Assembly: GCA_945910815.1 (NCBI GenBank)
Contig: CAMDZD010000009.1
Location: 19,627-83,626, forward strand
Direction of reading: 5' to 3'
Length of the DNA stretch: 64,000 nucleotides
From: an uncultured Clostridia bacterium
GTDB taxonomy: Bacteria; Bacillota; Clostridia; Oscillospirales; Ruminococcaceae
Part shown: one piece after another, positions 34,788 through 44,814 of the stretch
Numbering within the stretch: the stretch's first letter is position 1
Layout: each line of letters starts with the position of its first letter
Position numbers and translations under genes: made by a program
Notes under the pieces: model-generated
What the model was told of the DNA's origin: nothing
Database searches by the model: none
What the model saw: only the letters and a program-made list of their open reading frames with translations

Positions 34788-35744
34788 TTAATCCTTTTTA
34801 GCCTTTCTTTCGTTGTGCCATACCCAGAGCATAGGAGCAACGCAGAGTGAAGAATAAGCACCCAGTGTCATACCGAATATAAGCGGAACAGTAAAGCTTA
34901 AAAGTGAAGTATATCCGTTTACTGCAACAACGATTGTTACAATAAGCATAGTTGCAACAGTAGTAATGGTAGTTCTTATTGAACGTGTAAGTGACTGTGT
35001 ACAGCTGAGGTTGACAAGTTCCTGAAGCTTGGCTTTAGGCATAATCTGTCTATTTTCTCTGATTCTGTCATAGATAACAATAGTATTGTTTATTGAATAT
35101 CCGAGAATTGTGAGTATAACAGCCATAAAGTTGGAGTTGATTTCAAAACCGCATATAATAAACGAACCGTAAACAAGCAACAAATCCTGACAGAGTGCAA
35201 TAATTGCACATACACCCGCAGAAAGACCGCCGATTTTTCTGAATCTGAAAGCTATGTATATAATCAGAACCACAGCGGAAAGAATAACGGCTACAAGGCA
35301 TTTTAAGAAAAATTCACGTCCCGATGACGGTGCAACGTCATTTGAATCCACAAGTTCAATTGAAGAATCGGGATATTTTTCCTGAAGCATATCAGTGATT
35401 TCAGCCTGTCTTTCAGCAGTAAGACCATTTGCGGAAGTAAAGGAAAGTGTTATATTTGAATCACCTGTACTGATATTCTGACCAACATTTGTTTTTACAG
35501 TTGTACCAATAATTTCCTCAACGGAGCTTTTTATACCGTTTTCATCGATTTCGCCCGAATACTTGTAATTGAGAATAGTACCGCCCTTAAATTCAATTGC
35601 AACATTGATTTTGAGGATAAACGTAGCAAGAATAGTCACAGCTATAAGCGAAAGTGAAATAATAAGAAAAACTTTTCTTGTACCGCAGAAGTCACGGACT
35701 TTTTTTACATTCGGAGAGCCTGTCTGATTTTTATTTTCACTCAT
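34788..35744 (-). CDS. secF: Protein translocase subunit SecF
   Basis: A 318-residue RND-type membrane protein with six helices: first helix (~27-47), periplasmic domain P1 (IEFKGGTILNYKYSGEI), then five C-terminal helices with GYSINNTIVIYDRIRENR. With SecD it uses the ion gradient to pull preproteins after SecYEG. The genes overlap by 4 bp. Confidence 0.96.
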   Translation of the reverse strand: MSENKNQTGSPNVKKVRDFCGTRKVFLIISLSLIAVTILATFILKINVAIEFKGGTILNYKYSGEIDENGIKSSVEEIIGTTVKTNVGQNISTGDSNITLSFTSANGLTAERQAEITDMLQEKYPDSSIELVDSNDVAPSSGREFFLKCLVAVILSAVVLIIYIAFRFRKIGGLSAGVCAIIALCQDLLLVYGSFIICGFEINSNFMAVILTILGYSINNTIVIYDRIRENRQIMPKAKLQELVNLSCTQSLTRSIRTTITTVATMLIVTIVVAVNGYTSLLSFTVPLIFGMTLGAYSSLCVAPMLWVWHNERKAKKD

Positions 35745-37177
35745 TTTACAGCACCTCCGTAAAGTTTTTTATTTTTGAAGCAGTTGAATTTTGCGAGTGA
35801 TGTAACCATAAGCTTTGAAGCAAATACACCCATAATGAAGTTAAGGATAATTCCGACAAGAAGTGTATATCCGAATGAATATATAACACCTTCAGTAGTA
35901 GCACCGAATGCCATAAAGAATACATGGAGAAGCTTTGCAAAAGGACTTGAAGGAACTCCGAAAGCACCCATAAGTATAATGGCAACAAATACAACAGTAA
36001 TATTTCCGTCAAATATAGCGGAGAAAGCTCTCTTGTAAGCAATTTTCAAAGCGGAATCAAGAGATTTTCCGGAATTGAGTTCTTCCTTTATACGTTCACC
36101 CGTGATAATATTTGCGTCAACGCCCATACCGACTGCAAGAATTATACCTGCAATACCGGGGATTGTAAGTGTGGAGCTGTCCATAAATCCGAACCAGCCC
36201 GATATAGCAGCAAGAGTACCGGCAACCTGACCTATAAGAGCTATAACAGCAACAAATCCTGGGAGTCTGTAAAGGACAATCATATAAACCGCAATAAATC
36301 CGAATGCAATAAAACCTGCAAGAATCATTGCATCAAGAGAACCTCTGCCCATAGTAGGGTCCATAGTCTTGAAACTTGAAGTTTCCATTTTGAAAGGCAA
36401 AGCACCTGAATTTATTTTATCAGCAAGACTTTTTGCAGATTCATATGTAAAGTCACCTGATATGACAGCCTGTCCGTCTGTAATGGCAGTGCTTACGGTA
36501 GGGCTTGAAATCATAGTATTGTCCATCCATATGGATATAGGTGTAGATGAACCTGCAAGTTCAGCAGTAGCGGAAGCGAACTTGTCCTTACCTGATTCGC
36601 CGTCAGTGCTTGTATCGTTCAGCTGGAGCTGTACAACATATTCATAAGCACCTGTTGTATCATTGTACTGACTTCCTGGCTGAGCTGATTTTACATCGGA
36701 ACCATTGAGGATTATATCACCTGTCGGGATAACGTCATTAGTTTCGGGGTCGGTTTCGTAATCCGAACCGTATCTGAAAGTAAGTTCAGCAGTTTCACCG
36801 AGTTCTTTAACGGCATTTTCGGGGTCGAAATCGGTTTCGCCTGCCTGCCAAGGGAAACGGACAATAATTCTGTCGCTTTTATCATCGCTGTAAACTTCAT
36901 AGTCATTGATATTAAGTGAATTAAGTCTGTTTTTAATGACAGCAGTAGCAGCATCCAGTTGCTGTTCTGTTGCATCATAATCGCCTGCCGGATTGAAAGT
37001 TACATCAACACCGCCCTGAATATCAATACCAAGTCTTATATCATCAACGCCATTTATTCTTGTTGTGACAATATCACCGTACTGGGTATCAAGACCGAAA
37101 ACAGCGGTATACGCAAAAGCAATTATCAGAGCAAAGACTATAAAGAAAACAGCTTTCTGATTTTTTTTCTTTTTCAC
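35741..37177 (-). CDS. secD: Protein translocase subunit SecD
   Basis: A 478-residue partner of SecF: helix 1, the P1 domain with DIRLGIDIQGGVDVTFNP, a shortened periplasmic region, and C-terminal helices with GIILAVGMGVDANIITGERI. It is the first gene of the secDF pair. Confidence 0.96.
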   Translation of the reverse strand: MKKKKNQKAVFFIVFALIIAFAYTAVFGLDTQYGDIVTTRINGVDDIRLGIDIQGGVDVTFNPAGDYDATEQQLDAATAVIKNRLNSLNINDYEVYSDDKSDRIIVRFPWQAGETDFDPENAVKELGETAELTFRYGSDYETDPETNDVIPTGDIILNGSDVKSAQPGSQYNDTTGAYEYVVQLQLNDTSTDGESGKDKFASATAELAGSSTPISIWMDNTMISSPTVSTAITDGQAVISGDFTYESAKSLADKINSGALPFKMETSSFKTMDPTMGRGSLDAMILAGFIAFGFIAVYMIVLYRLPGFVAVIALIGQVAGTLAAISGWFGFMDSSTLTIPGIAGIILAVGMGVDANIITGERIKEELNSGKSLDSALKIAYKRAFSAIFDGNITVVFVAIILMGAFGVPSSPFAKLLHVFFMAFGATTEGVIYSFGYTLLVGIILNFIMGVFASKLMVTSLAKFNCFKNKKLYGGAVK

Positions 37178-37227
37178 GTTTTAACCTCCTGAAAGATAGA
37201 AATGTGTCATTTATGACAATTACAATA

Positions 37228-37256
37228 ATTATATTACAAAATTCTGAATAAGTCAA
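37228..37256 (-). promoter_or_regulatory. SigA-type promoter for secDF
   Basis: TTGACT (37251-37256) and TATAAT (37228-37233) on minus, 17-base spacer. Confidence 0.85.
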
Positions 37257-37299
37257 TAGGAAATATCTATAATTTGATGAAAATAAGGTGAAAAAATTG

Positions 37300-37332
37300 T
37301 ATTCAAAACAAAAGGGCGGAAGGAATCCGCCC
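37300..37332 (-). terminator. Intrinsic terminator after the MsmK-type ATPase gene
   Basis: GGGCGGA (37314-37320) pairs with TCCGCCC (37326-37332); TTTTGTTTTGAAT follows on the minus strand. Confidence 0.85.
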
Positions 37333-37354
37333 TGTGTGGAACAGTTTAAAAAAA

Positions 37355-38494
37355 TCAGCTTACAATAGTTTTTTCTGTTTCCTTGTCGAAGATGTGTATT
37401 CTGTTCGGGTCAAGAGCAACCTGAATAACGTCCTGAGGCTTAGCAGTTGAACGTGAAGAAACTCTTGCAGTAATCGGGATACCTTCACAGTTAAGGTAGA
37501 GGTAAGTTTCAGCACCCATCATTTCAGTGATTTCAACAGTACATGAGATAATACCGGTAGTAGCACTTGAGATGTACATTTCTTCATCGTGAACGCTTTC
37601 CGGACGGATACCGAGAACGATTTCCTTGTTTACATAGTTAGCGAGTTCACGGTTAACCTTTGATTCGGGAACGATAATCTGGTACTTAACGCCCTTCTGA
37701 GTTCTTGAATCTTCTGAACCGAATTCAACGACATACTGACCGAGGTCATCTTTAAGAACAGCATCGATGAAGTTCATCTGAGGAGAACCAAGGAATCCTG
37801 CAACGAACTGGTTAACAGGGTGTTCATAAAGAGCCTGAGGAGTATCAATCTGCTGAATGAAACCGTCCTTCATAACAACGATTCTGTCACCGAGAGTCAT
37901 AGCCTCTGTCTGGTCGTGAGTAACGTAGATGAATGTTGTACCGAGTTTCTTGTGGAGCTTTGAAATTTCTGTTCTCATCTGAGCACGGAGCTTAGCATCG
38001 AGGTTTGAAAGAGGCTCGTCGAGAAGGAATACCTGAGGTGAACGAACGATAGCACGACCCATAGCAACACGCTGACGCTGACCACCTGACATAGCCTTAG
38101 GCTTTCTTTCGAGGAGGTGAGAGAGGTCAAGAATTTTAGCAGCTTCATTAACCTTTCTTTCGATTTCGTCCTTAGGAACTTTTCTGAGTTTAAGACCGAA
38201 AGCCATGTTATCGAAAACAGTCATATGCGGATAAAGAGCATAGTTCTGGAAAACCATTGCAATATCTCTGTCCTTAGGTGCAATATCGTTTACAAGACGG
38301 TCGCCGATATAAAGTTCACCCTCGGAAATTTCCTCAAGACCTGCAATCATACGAAGAGTTGTGGATTTACCACAGCCAGAAGGTCCGACAAGGATAATAA
38401 ATTCCTTATCTTTGATTTCAAAGTCAACGTCGGTAACTGCAACGAAACCGCCCGGATACTTTTTATAAATATGTTTTAAAATTAAACCTGCCAT
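37355..38494 (-). CDS. msmK: Carbohydrate ABC transporter ATPase (MsmK/UgpC/MalK type)
   Basis: A 379-residue CUT1-type ATPase: Walker [10 protein letters not shown], signature [14 protein letters not shown], Walker [16 protein letters not shown], the H-loop in YVTHDQTEA, then a TOBE/OB domain from ~240 that in MalK relatives carries regulation. No permease or binding-protein gene is nearby, so this is an orphan subunit that probably energises several sugar importers, as shown for MsmK in other Firmicutes. Confidence 0.93.
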   Translation of the reverse strand: MAGLILKHIYKKYPGGFVAVTDVDFEIKDKEFIILVGPSGCGKSTTLRMIAGLEEISEGELYIGDRLVNDIAPKDRDIAMVFQNYALYPHMTVFDNMAFGLKLRKVPKDEIERKVNEAAKILDLSHLLERKPKAMSGGQRQRVAMGRAIVRSPQVFLLDEPLSNLDAKLRAQMRTEISKLHKKLGTTFIYVTHDQTEAMTLGDRIVVMKDGFIQQIDTPQALYEHPVNQFVAGFLGSPQMNFIDAVLKDDLGQYVVEFGSEDSRTQKGVKYQIIVPESKVNRELANYVNKEIVLGIRPESVHDEEMYISSATTGIISCTVEITEMMGAETYLYLNCEGIPITARVSSRSTAKPQDVIQVALDPNRIHIFDKETEKTIVS

Positions 38495-38622
38495 TTAAAG
38501 TAAGTCCTCCCATAAAAATTTTTGCTAATCCTTAAACGTAAATGAAAACGCAGTATCAGCTATAATAATATAATAACAAATATTTCTTGATTTTGCAATA
38601 CACTAAATCTCCAAAGTTATGA

Positions 38623-39390
38623 TTATTTGTTTATCAAATATGACGAAAAATATACATATAAATTTCGCAGAATACAGTCATAATCGGGGGGGTCGAGCAA
38701 TTTTTCAACATCTTTGTGCATAAGTTCCATAGAGTCTCCGATTGCCAGTTTTTCGGGGATTTTCAGATTTCCCATACAGAATCTGAAAAGATATTCCACT
38801 TCGTTTCCGGCAGATGCGAACATTCTTTTAACCTGATGATATTTCCCCTCTTTAAGCTCAACAATCGCCCATAAATCGTTGTTTTCAAGGGGGAAAACCC
38901 TGGCGGGCATGCATACTTCGCCATTGCCCAGAGACATACCCGAAGCAAATAAGTCAATATATTGAATTTTAAAGCATTCGGCAAGTTTCACAATGTAAAA
39001 TTTAGGAACATGTTTTTCGGGGGTAAGAATTTTGTGTGAAAGTTCTCCGTCATCGGTCAGCAGTACAAGACCCTCTGAATCCTTGTCAAGCCGTCCGGCA
39101 GGAAAAACCTTTTTTGAAAGTTCGGGCGGAATAAGTTCAAGAACGGTCGGACTGTCGGGGTCACTTGTGGAACATACATATCCGGCAGGCTTGTTAAGAA
39201 GAATATATCTGTTTTTTCTGTATGAAATAATATTTCCGTCATATTCAATTGTGTTTTTATCAGTGCTGACCTGAAAATCAGCTTTTTTAATGATAACTCC
39301 GTCAGATTTTACAAGTCCCTTTTTTATTGCCTCCCTTGCCTGACTTCTTGAAAGTATGGAATTATCCGAAATAAATTTATCTAATCTCAT
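38623..39390 (-). CDS. RsuA/RluB-family pseudouridine synthase
   Basis: A 255-residue enzyme: an N-terminal S4 RNA-binding domain (MRLDKFISDNSILSRSQARE) then the synthase core with catalytic Asp in GRLDKDSEGLVLLTDDGEL. It isomerises a uridine in rRNA, probably 16S U516 (RsuA) by similarity; RluB/RluE-type 23S activity is the alternative. It has its own start region and is not tied to neighbours. Confidence 0.9.
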   Translation of the reverse strand: MRLDKFISDNSILSRSQAREAIKKGLVKSDGVIIKKADFQVSTDKNTIEYDGNIISYRKNRYILLNKPAGYVCSTSDPDSPTVLELIPPELSKKVFPAGRLDKDSEGLVLLTDDGELSHKILTPEKHVPKFYIVKLAECFKIQYIDLFASGMSLGNGEVCMPARVFPLENNDLWAIVELKEGKYHQVKRMFASAGNEVEYLFRFCMGNLKIPEKLAIGDSMELMHKDVEKLLDPPDYDCILRNLYVYFSSYLINK

Positions 39391-39465
39391 GAAATCTCCT
39401 TAAAAAATTTTTTGATGTATTTGTCCGGATTATACGGCATATAATGTAGTCAAAAGGGGGAAACA

Positions 39466-39891
39466 ATGATGAAAAAATCCTTTAAAATAATCCTGTCAGC
39501 CGGAATAATTCTTACAGCAGTTTTTATATTTATGCCGGAAAGGAAAGAAAATCCCGAACCCGTTGCGGTTGTACCTGCCGTAACGACAGCCGAACGCATA
39601 AATTATTTTGCACTGCATGGGTGGGAGGCTGAAGAAATTTTCAGCAGAGATATAATAATTCCGTCTGAATTCAGTGAAAGCTATGAAGATTTTGCGGAAA
39701 TTCAGGATAAGCAGAAACTTCCACTGCGTGAATGCAAGGGAATGGACGCTGTGCTTTATACATACCGGATAAAAAACTATGCTCCTGACAATAAAAATCT
39801 TTTGGCGGAGCTTATAGTATGTGACGGAAAAGCCGTATCTTCCGCAATTTATGCAGAAGACGATTCAGACTATATAATCAGCGTTCATTAG
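39466..39891 (+). CDS. DUF4830-domain exported protein
   Basis: A 141-residue protein with an N-terminal signal/anchor and a DUF4830 core: RINYFALHGWEAEEI, IIIPSEFSESYEDFAEIQ and YTYRIKNYA. The usual Gly-rich SerLys ending is less clear. GGGGG lies before the ATG. It overlaps the end of nrdR by 4 bp tail-to-tail. The family is clostridial and of unknown function. Confidence 0.8.
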   Translation: MMKKSFKIILSAGIILTAVFIFMPERKENPEPVAVVPAVTTAERINYFALHGWEAEEIFSRDIIIPSEFSESYEDFAEIQDKQKLPLRECKGMDAVLYTYRIKNYAPDNKNLLAELIVCDGKAVSSAIYAEDDSDYIISVH

Positions 39892-40343
39892 GATTTTTCT
39901 TTTCCCTCAAGTTCGGATATAACTGATATAAAGCTCTTTACATCAGAAAAATCCTTATATACTGAAGCAAATCTTATATATGCGATAGGGTCAATATTTT
40001 TAAGCTGTTCAAGAACCATTTCACCGATTGCTTTTGAGGATATAACGGTTTTCATTTCGTTTGCAAGAGTATTTTCGATATAGTCGGCAATATGTTCTAC
40101 TTCCTGAGCGGATATGGGGCGTTTTTTTATTGCAGTGTATATGCCTTTTATAAGCTTGTTCCTGTCATAGAGCTGGTACGTTCCGTCACGCTTTCTGACG
40201 GAAAGCAGAGGGGTTTCAACAGTTTCATAGGTAGTAAATCTTTTGTGACATTCTGTACATTCACGCCTTCTTCTTTTTTTCTCATCGGAGGAGCGTGAAT
40301 CTATAACCTTTGAATCAAGTGAACCGCAAAACGGACATTTCAT
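39888..40343 (-). CDS. nrdR: Transcriptional repressor NrdR
   Basis: A 151-residue regulator of ribonucleotide reductase genes: N-terminal zinc ribbon (MKCPFCGSLDSKVIDSR ... CTECHKRF) and ATP-cone domain (~50-140). It senses ATP/dATP and binds NrdR boxes; no nrd genes are in the window. Confidence 0.96.
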   Translation of the reverse strand: MKCPFCGSLDSKVIDSRSSDEKKRRRRECTECHKRFTTYETVETPLLSVRKRDGTYQLYDRNKLIKGIYTAIKKRPISAQEVEHIADYIENTLANEMKTVISSKAIGEMVLEQLKNIDPIAYIRFASVYKDFSDVKSFISVISELEGKEKS

Positions 40344-40361
40344 ATTTTTTCAAATCCTTTC

Positions 40362-41162
40362 TTAATTTTCAGCAAGGGAAATATTTCTGATAGTCTGTTC
40401 AATAACGCTGTAATTGCTGACTAAATCGGAAATTCCGCTGAAATTAGTTCTGTAAAGTTCAAGAATAACCGAAGCATCGGGATTATATGAATAAATTTCT
40501 GATATAAGACGGCGGATATTAAGCCTGCCCTTTCCGAGCATAAGGCAGTCGCCAAGCTCTCCGCTGTCGCTTAAATGTACATGTATGATTTTTTCTTTCA
40601 GAGTTCTGACAATATCAAAAACATTTTCCTTTGAGCGTACAGCCTGCTTTGTATCTAAAACGAATTTCACATCACTTCCGAGCATATTTGACAAATCCTT
40701 AAGAAAATTCAGATTTCCGCTCTGACAGCGTGAAACGTTTTCAACAGCCACATCAATTCCGAACTTTTTTCCGAGACTATACATCATTGAATAGCGTTCG
40801 CAGTAGAGTTCACGGGGAGCGTTTACACTTCCCTTGTTGCCGTGGAGTACAAATATTTTTGCTCCGAGCGTATTCATAAAGTCAAAGCAGTATTTAAGAT
40901 ACTCAAGGGCATCGATTGTACGTCTTTCATAGGCGGAAAAAAGCATAATCGGTTCTATTTCGGCAGTAAAAGGGTGAACGGATACGCATTTTGTATCAAA
41001 ATGGTTTAATATTTCCAGAAGGCTTAAAGCAAAGCTTTTTGTCATTTCGGAGTGAGTATTGACAAAAATCTCAACGTTTGAAATACCATTCAGTGCGAGG
41101 TCATAAAGGCTTTCTTCAAGAAGTTTCGGATAAAGACAGGCAGTAGATACTCCGGCAGTCAT
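40362..41162 (-). CDS. TIM-barrel sugar isomerase/epimerase-like protein
   Basis: A 266-residue AP-endonuclease-2-type TIM barrel. Metal/active-site positions are visible as CVSVHPF, VLHGNKG, AVENVSR, FVLDTKQ, IHVHLSDSG and LELYRT. Relatives are xylose-isomerase-like epimerases; the substrate is unknown. The gene is 18 bp upstream-adjacent to nrdR on the same strand and has its own promoter. Confidence 0.88.
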   Translation of the reverse strand: MTAGVSTACLYPKLLEESLYDLALNGISNVEIFVNTHSEMTKSFALSLLEILNHFDTKCVSVHPFTAEIEPIMLFSAYERRTIDALEYLKYCFDFMNTLGAKIFVLHGNKGSVNAPRELYCERYSMMYSLGKKFGIDVAVENVSRCQSGNLNFLKDLSNMLGSDVKFVLDTKQAVRSKENVFDIVRTLKEKIIHVHLSDSGELGDCLMLGKGRLNIRRLISEIYSYNPDASVILELYRTNFSGISDLVSNYSVIEQTIRNISLAEN

Positions 41163-41193
41163 TTTTATTTCTCCTTCAAGTGATATTGTATAT

Positions 41194-41223
41194 ATTATAT
41201 CATTAAAATTATATATCTGTCAA
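41194..41223 (-). promoter_or_regulatory. SigA-type promoter for the epimerase-nrdR unit
   Basis: TTGACA (41218-41223) and TATAAT (41194-41199) on minus, 18-base spacer. Confidence 0.8.
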
Positions 41224-41271
41224 TAGTATTTTTGTATACTTTATACATTATTATAAAGCAGTTAAATACAT

Positions 41272-41293
41272 AAAAGGGGCTGTCGCAAGCCCC
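41272..41293 (-). terminator. Intrinsic terminator after the GDPD gene
   Basis: GGGGCT (41276-41281) pairs with AGCCCC (41288-41293); TTTTA follows on the minus strand. Confidence 0.75.
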
Positions 41294-41302
41294 TTATTTT
41301 TT

Positions 41303-43108
41303 TCAGTAATTAAAGATTTTTGCAAGAAAGTCTATAATATATCCCTCATTTCCCTTTGAAGAAACGACTTTTATAACCATATCGGGTTTATCGGTTATGA
41401 TGTTGTCCGCCCCCATACTGATAAGCTTTTCAGCCTCTGAACGGTCATTTACCGTCCATACGAATACACGCTTGCCATTGAGATGAATATTATTTATAAG
41501 GTTCTGCGATACGAATTTCTTATTCAGACTGAGTGCATCAATATCGTGAAGTGATGAATAACCGCCGTATGTCATAATATTTGCAATAAGACCTGTTTTT
41601 ATATCAGGATTAACCTTTTTAACGGTTCTCAGGGCATTGTATGAAAAAGAGGTTACATAACAGGAATCAATGCAGTTATATTCTTCAATAAGCCTTGCAG
41701 TAAGTTCAGCGGTTTGGAGTTCATCGTCATTTTTTTTGATTTCTATATTGAGATTGATTTTGTTTCCGAAATTTTCGAGAACTTCATTAAGAGTCATAAT
41801 CTGAGTGCCGGAAAATTCCTCTCCGAACCATTTTCCGTAGTCGAGCCTAATTAAATCCTGATAATCAAGATTTCTTAAATTTTCGTTAATGCCTGTAATT
41901 CTTGAAATATTTTTGTCATGAAAAACAACGATTTCCTTATCCTTTGAAAGCTGAACATCGAGTTCGATAAAATCCGAACCGACTTCAAGAGCCTCTGCAA
42001 ATGCGGGTTCGGTATTTTCGGGAGCTTTTGAGGAAAATCCTCTGTGTGCGGTAATTTTTGTCTTATTCAGAAAGCTTGCATTAAGAATAATATTTTCAGC
42101 AGATATATCTTTCATAAATGAATAGTTAAGAGCTAATGAAAGTATTGAAACAGCAAAGGCAATTACTCTTATTCTGACAGGGCTTGTCTTTTCGGAGGGT
42201 TCGGGAAGAATTATTTTTGTATTATTATCAGTTTCCGAAAAAAATCTTATTGTGATGTATGCGAAAAGCATAGGAGTGAAAAATACGGACGATACAGCGG
42301 TAAATATCTTAACTACTGTCTTTATGAGTTTAAGTGATATGAAAAAAGCATTGTCGGGTTCGGAAAAGCCTTTCATAGCAAAGCATATAATAAAGCATAC
42401 TAAAAAAAATACAATCAGAAAAAATGAAGTTATAAACAAGCTCCATAATATTATTGAAAGAGCCGTTTTGAAACGTTTTTTTTCGGTAATTTTTTTGCTT
42501 TGACGGACACTTTCAAAATATCCCGAATCTGTAAGTGCAAAAAAGTTAAGGCAATAAATTCTGTTTGAAAGAAGTACAGAAACAAGAATAAGAAACAATA
42601 TAACTGCAAAAAATATTTTATTGCTTGCTGTTCCGTAAAGCGTCTGAACGCTTGGCATACCTACAAACGCAAATATTCCCGAAGTAAGCGTGAACTGTGT
42701 CAGCGGAAGTATAAGCAGTATATAGAAAACGAGTATAAAATTAAATTTTTTTAACAGCTTTCCGATACTTTTAAACCCCGATTTTATCATAAGAAAAACG
42801 CTTATGCTTTTTTTCTCATAAAGCATAGCAAATCCGCTTATAATCGCAGATATTTCCGCAAGTGAAAGCACGGAACAGATTATTAATATAAGTAAAATCA
42901 GTGCAAGAGAGGCGGGATAAGTAAGAAACTGAAAAAGATTTTCTGAAGTAATATAACCAACTCCCGAAATATCAATAGCCCATCTTAAAAGATGAGTAAG
43001 TGCCGGAAGTGCTAAGGCAGTAATCATAAGCTTATAGAGAATCTCAAAAAGCAGTACTGACGGAATAGCTCTTATAAAAATTTTTGCGGATTTAATCATT
43101 TTCTGCAT
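41303..43108 (-). CDS. Membrane-anchored glycerophosphodiester phosphodiesterase
   Basis: A 601-residue protein: about eight membrane helices in the first ~330 residues (glycerophosphoryl diester phosphodiesterase membrane domain), then an extracellular GDPD barrel. Catalytic motifs are AHRGFSSKAPENTEPAF, ELDVQLSKDKEIVVFHD and NLNIEIKK. This layout (GlpQ/YhdW with membrane domain) hydrolyses glycerophosphodiesters or polymeric teichoic acid at the cell surface. Its start overlaps the small membrane protein upstream by 13 bp. Confidence 0.92.
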   Translation of the reverse strand: MQKMIKSAKIFIRAIPSVLLFEILYKLMITALALPALTHLLRWAIDISGVGYITSENLFQFLTYPASLALILLILIICSVLSLAEISAIISGFAMLYEKKSISVFLMIKSGFKSIGKLLKKFNFILVFYILLILPLTQFTLTSGIFAFVGMPSVQTLYGTASNKIFFAVILFLILVSVLLSNRIYCLNFFALTDSGYFESVRQSKKITEKKRFKTALSIILWSLFITSFFLIVFFLVCFIICFAMKGFSEPDNAFFISLKLIKTVVKIFTAVSSVFFTPMLFAYITIRFFSETDNNTKIILPEPSEKTSPVRIRVIAFAVSILSLALNYSFMKDISAENIILNASFLNKTKITAHRGFSSKAPENTEPAFAEALEVGSDFIELDVQLSKDKEIVVFHDKNISRITGINENLRNLDYQDLIRLDYGKWFGEEFSGTQIMTLNEVLENFGNKINLNIEIKKNDDELQTAELTARLIEEYNCIDSCYVTSFSYNALRTVKKVNPDIKTGLIANIMTYGGYSSLHDIDALSLNKKFVSQNLINNIHLNGKRVFVWTVNDRSEAEKLISMGADNIITDKPDMVIKVVSSKGNEGYIIDFLAKIFNY

Positions 43109-43512
43109 ATTCTTAACCCCGAAATAATATTTGTAAGTATAAACGGAATAAATACCGGAATAATTCTTTTTCTGTAAATATCAGCAACGGAAAATTTATT
43201 GTAATAGGGCATAATCCACGCATATTTTTCAGCATGAGCCGTAACAATAAGCAATATAACCATACAGATTACAAATCCCAGCGATGATAATATTATAGCA
43301 GGAATATTTTTCCCCAAAATACATAATATACTCCCTGATGTCATAAGCAATCCCGAAATAATCCATAATATTCCGCATATCATTAATTTAATGCCGTATG
43401 AATTTCCGTTGAATATCAATCCCGCACCCGAAAGCGTAACCATAAAAAATGGATATATAAGCGTAAAAACTGCAAGAATTATTTCAGATATAATAAAAAA
43501 ACGTTTTTTCAC
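43096..43512 (-). CDS. Four-helix hypothetical membrane protein
   Basis: A 138-residue protein with about four hydrophobic helices and a short charged loop (TAHAEKYAWIMPYYNKFS). It overlaps the GDPD gene by 13 bp, so it is translationally coupled and may belong to the same surface complex. No named family recognised. Confidence 0.75.
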   Translation of the reverse strand: MKKRFFIISEIILAVFTLIYPFFMVTLSGAGLIFNGNSYGIKLMICGILWIISGLLMTSGSILCILGKNIPAIILSSLGFVICMVILLIVTAHAEKYAWIMPYYNKFSVADIYRKRIIPVFIPFILTNIISGLRICRK

Positions 43513-43574
43513 AAAAAATCCTCCGTAAAAAATTAAGGCAATTCAATCAGAATTTCACTGTTATAAAATACAGA

Positions 43575-43606
43575 GTTCCTCCTAATAATAAAATAAGAGG
43601 AGGAAC
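43575..43606 (+). promoter_or_regulatory. Hairpin covering the spoIVB ribosome-binding site
   Basis: GTTCCTCC (43575-43582) is complementary to GGAGGAAC (43599-43606), which contains the spoIVB Shine-Dalgarno sequence, 5 bases before the ATG. Folding would hide it. Confidence 0.55.
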
Positions 43607-43611
43607 GGGAA

Positions 43612-44814
43612 ATGTTAAAGAAATTCAGATTATTTACAGCTCTATTATCTGCGTCAATGCTCGGATTATGCGGAATTTCAGGATATTATTCCGAAAAAAT
43701 CCCCGACAGCTTTTATGTTGAAAAGGGTGAAAATCTTGATATAGCATTATATCCGGCAGTAAGTGTATCATCATCGGGAACGGCACAGGCGGAACTTCTG
43801 ACTTATCCGTCATCGCAGGAAGTATCTCTGAAGCTTTTCGGAGTTATACCAATAAAATCAGTGGAAATATGCCGTACCGAAGCCCCGGTTTTAACGGCAG
43901 GCGGAACGCCTTTCGGAATAAAGCTCCTTATGGACGGCGTAATGGTTATCAAGTTAAGCGAAAATGACTGTCCCGCAAAGGAATCGGGAATTAAAACAGG
44001 CGATATAATCCGCCTTATAAACAATCTTCCGGTATCTTCAAACAGCGACATTCAGAGAATAATAAGCGGTAGCGGAGGGCAGAAGCTTAAAATATCCGTA
44101 AACCGTTCGGGGAAGGAATTTATAACCTATTTAACTCCTGTATGGAGTTCCGAAAAAAAATGCTATATAGGCGGAATGTGGGTTCGTGACAGCACTGCCG
44201 GAATAGGTACTATGACATTTATAGACAAGTCAAGCGGAATGTTTGCGGGACTTGGTCACCCCGTATGCGATTCCGATACGGGGGAAATGATTCCGGTATC
44301 AAGCGGAAAAGCTGTTCCGGTCGAAATAACGGGAACAGTAAAGGGAAGAAACGGCGTGCCGGGAGAACTTGACGGCTGTTTTGTATCAGGGAACTGCATA
44401 GGTGAGCTTGAAATAAATAACCGTTGCGGAATTTTCGGAAGAATTTCACAGCAGACTGCTGAATCATATCAGGGACAGGAATATAAAATGGGGTTCAAGC
44501 AGGATATTGAAACCGGAAAAGCATATATTCTCTGCACAACAGAGGGAAACACTCCCGAAAGATACGAAATCAATATAGAAAGCATAGATTACAGCGGAGA
44601 GAACAGCACAAGAAATATGATTATAAAAATAACTGATGAAAGGCTTATCGAGAAAACAGGCGGAATCGTTCAGGGAATGAGCGGAAGTCCCATAATTCAG
44701 AATGATAAAATAATAGGGGCAGTAACTCATGTATTTATATCCGACCCCACACGAGGTTATGGAATATTTGCGGAAAACATGTCTGAATATACAAAACAGG
44801 GCGTTACTGAATAA
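43612..44814 (+). CDS. spoIVB: SpoIVB-type serine peptidase (S55) with PDZ domain
   Basis: A 400-residue protein: N-terminal membrane segment, a PDZ domain (~105-175, KLSENDCPAKESGIKTGDII), and the S55 peptidase with the Gly-His and Ser motifs AGLGHPVCD and GIVQGMSGSPI. In Bacillus it is made in the forespore under SigG and cleaves SpoIVFA to start SigK activation. Its presence supports an endospore programme, or its remains. GAGGAGG lies before the ATG. Confidence 0.93.
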   Translation: MLKKFRLFTALLSASMLGLCGISGYYSEKIPDSFYVEKGENLDIALYPAVSVSSSGTAQAELLTYPSSQEVSLKLFGVIPIKSVEICRTEAPVLTAGGTPFGIKLLMDGVMVIKLSENDCPAKESGIKTGDIIRLINNLPVSSNSDIQRIISGSGGQKLKISVNRSGKEFITYLTPVWSSEKKCYIGGMWVRDSTAGIGTMTFIDKSSGMFAGLGHPVCDSDTGEMIPVSSGKAVPVEITGTVKGRNGVPGELDGCFVSGNCIGELEINNRCGIFGRISQQTAESYQGQEYKMGFKQDIETGKAYILCTTEGNTPERYEINIESIDYSGENSTRNMIIKITDERLIEKTGGIVQGMSGSPIIQNDKIIGAVTHVFISDPTRGYGIFAENMSEYTKQGVTE

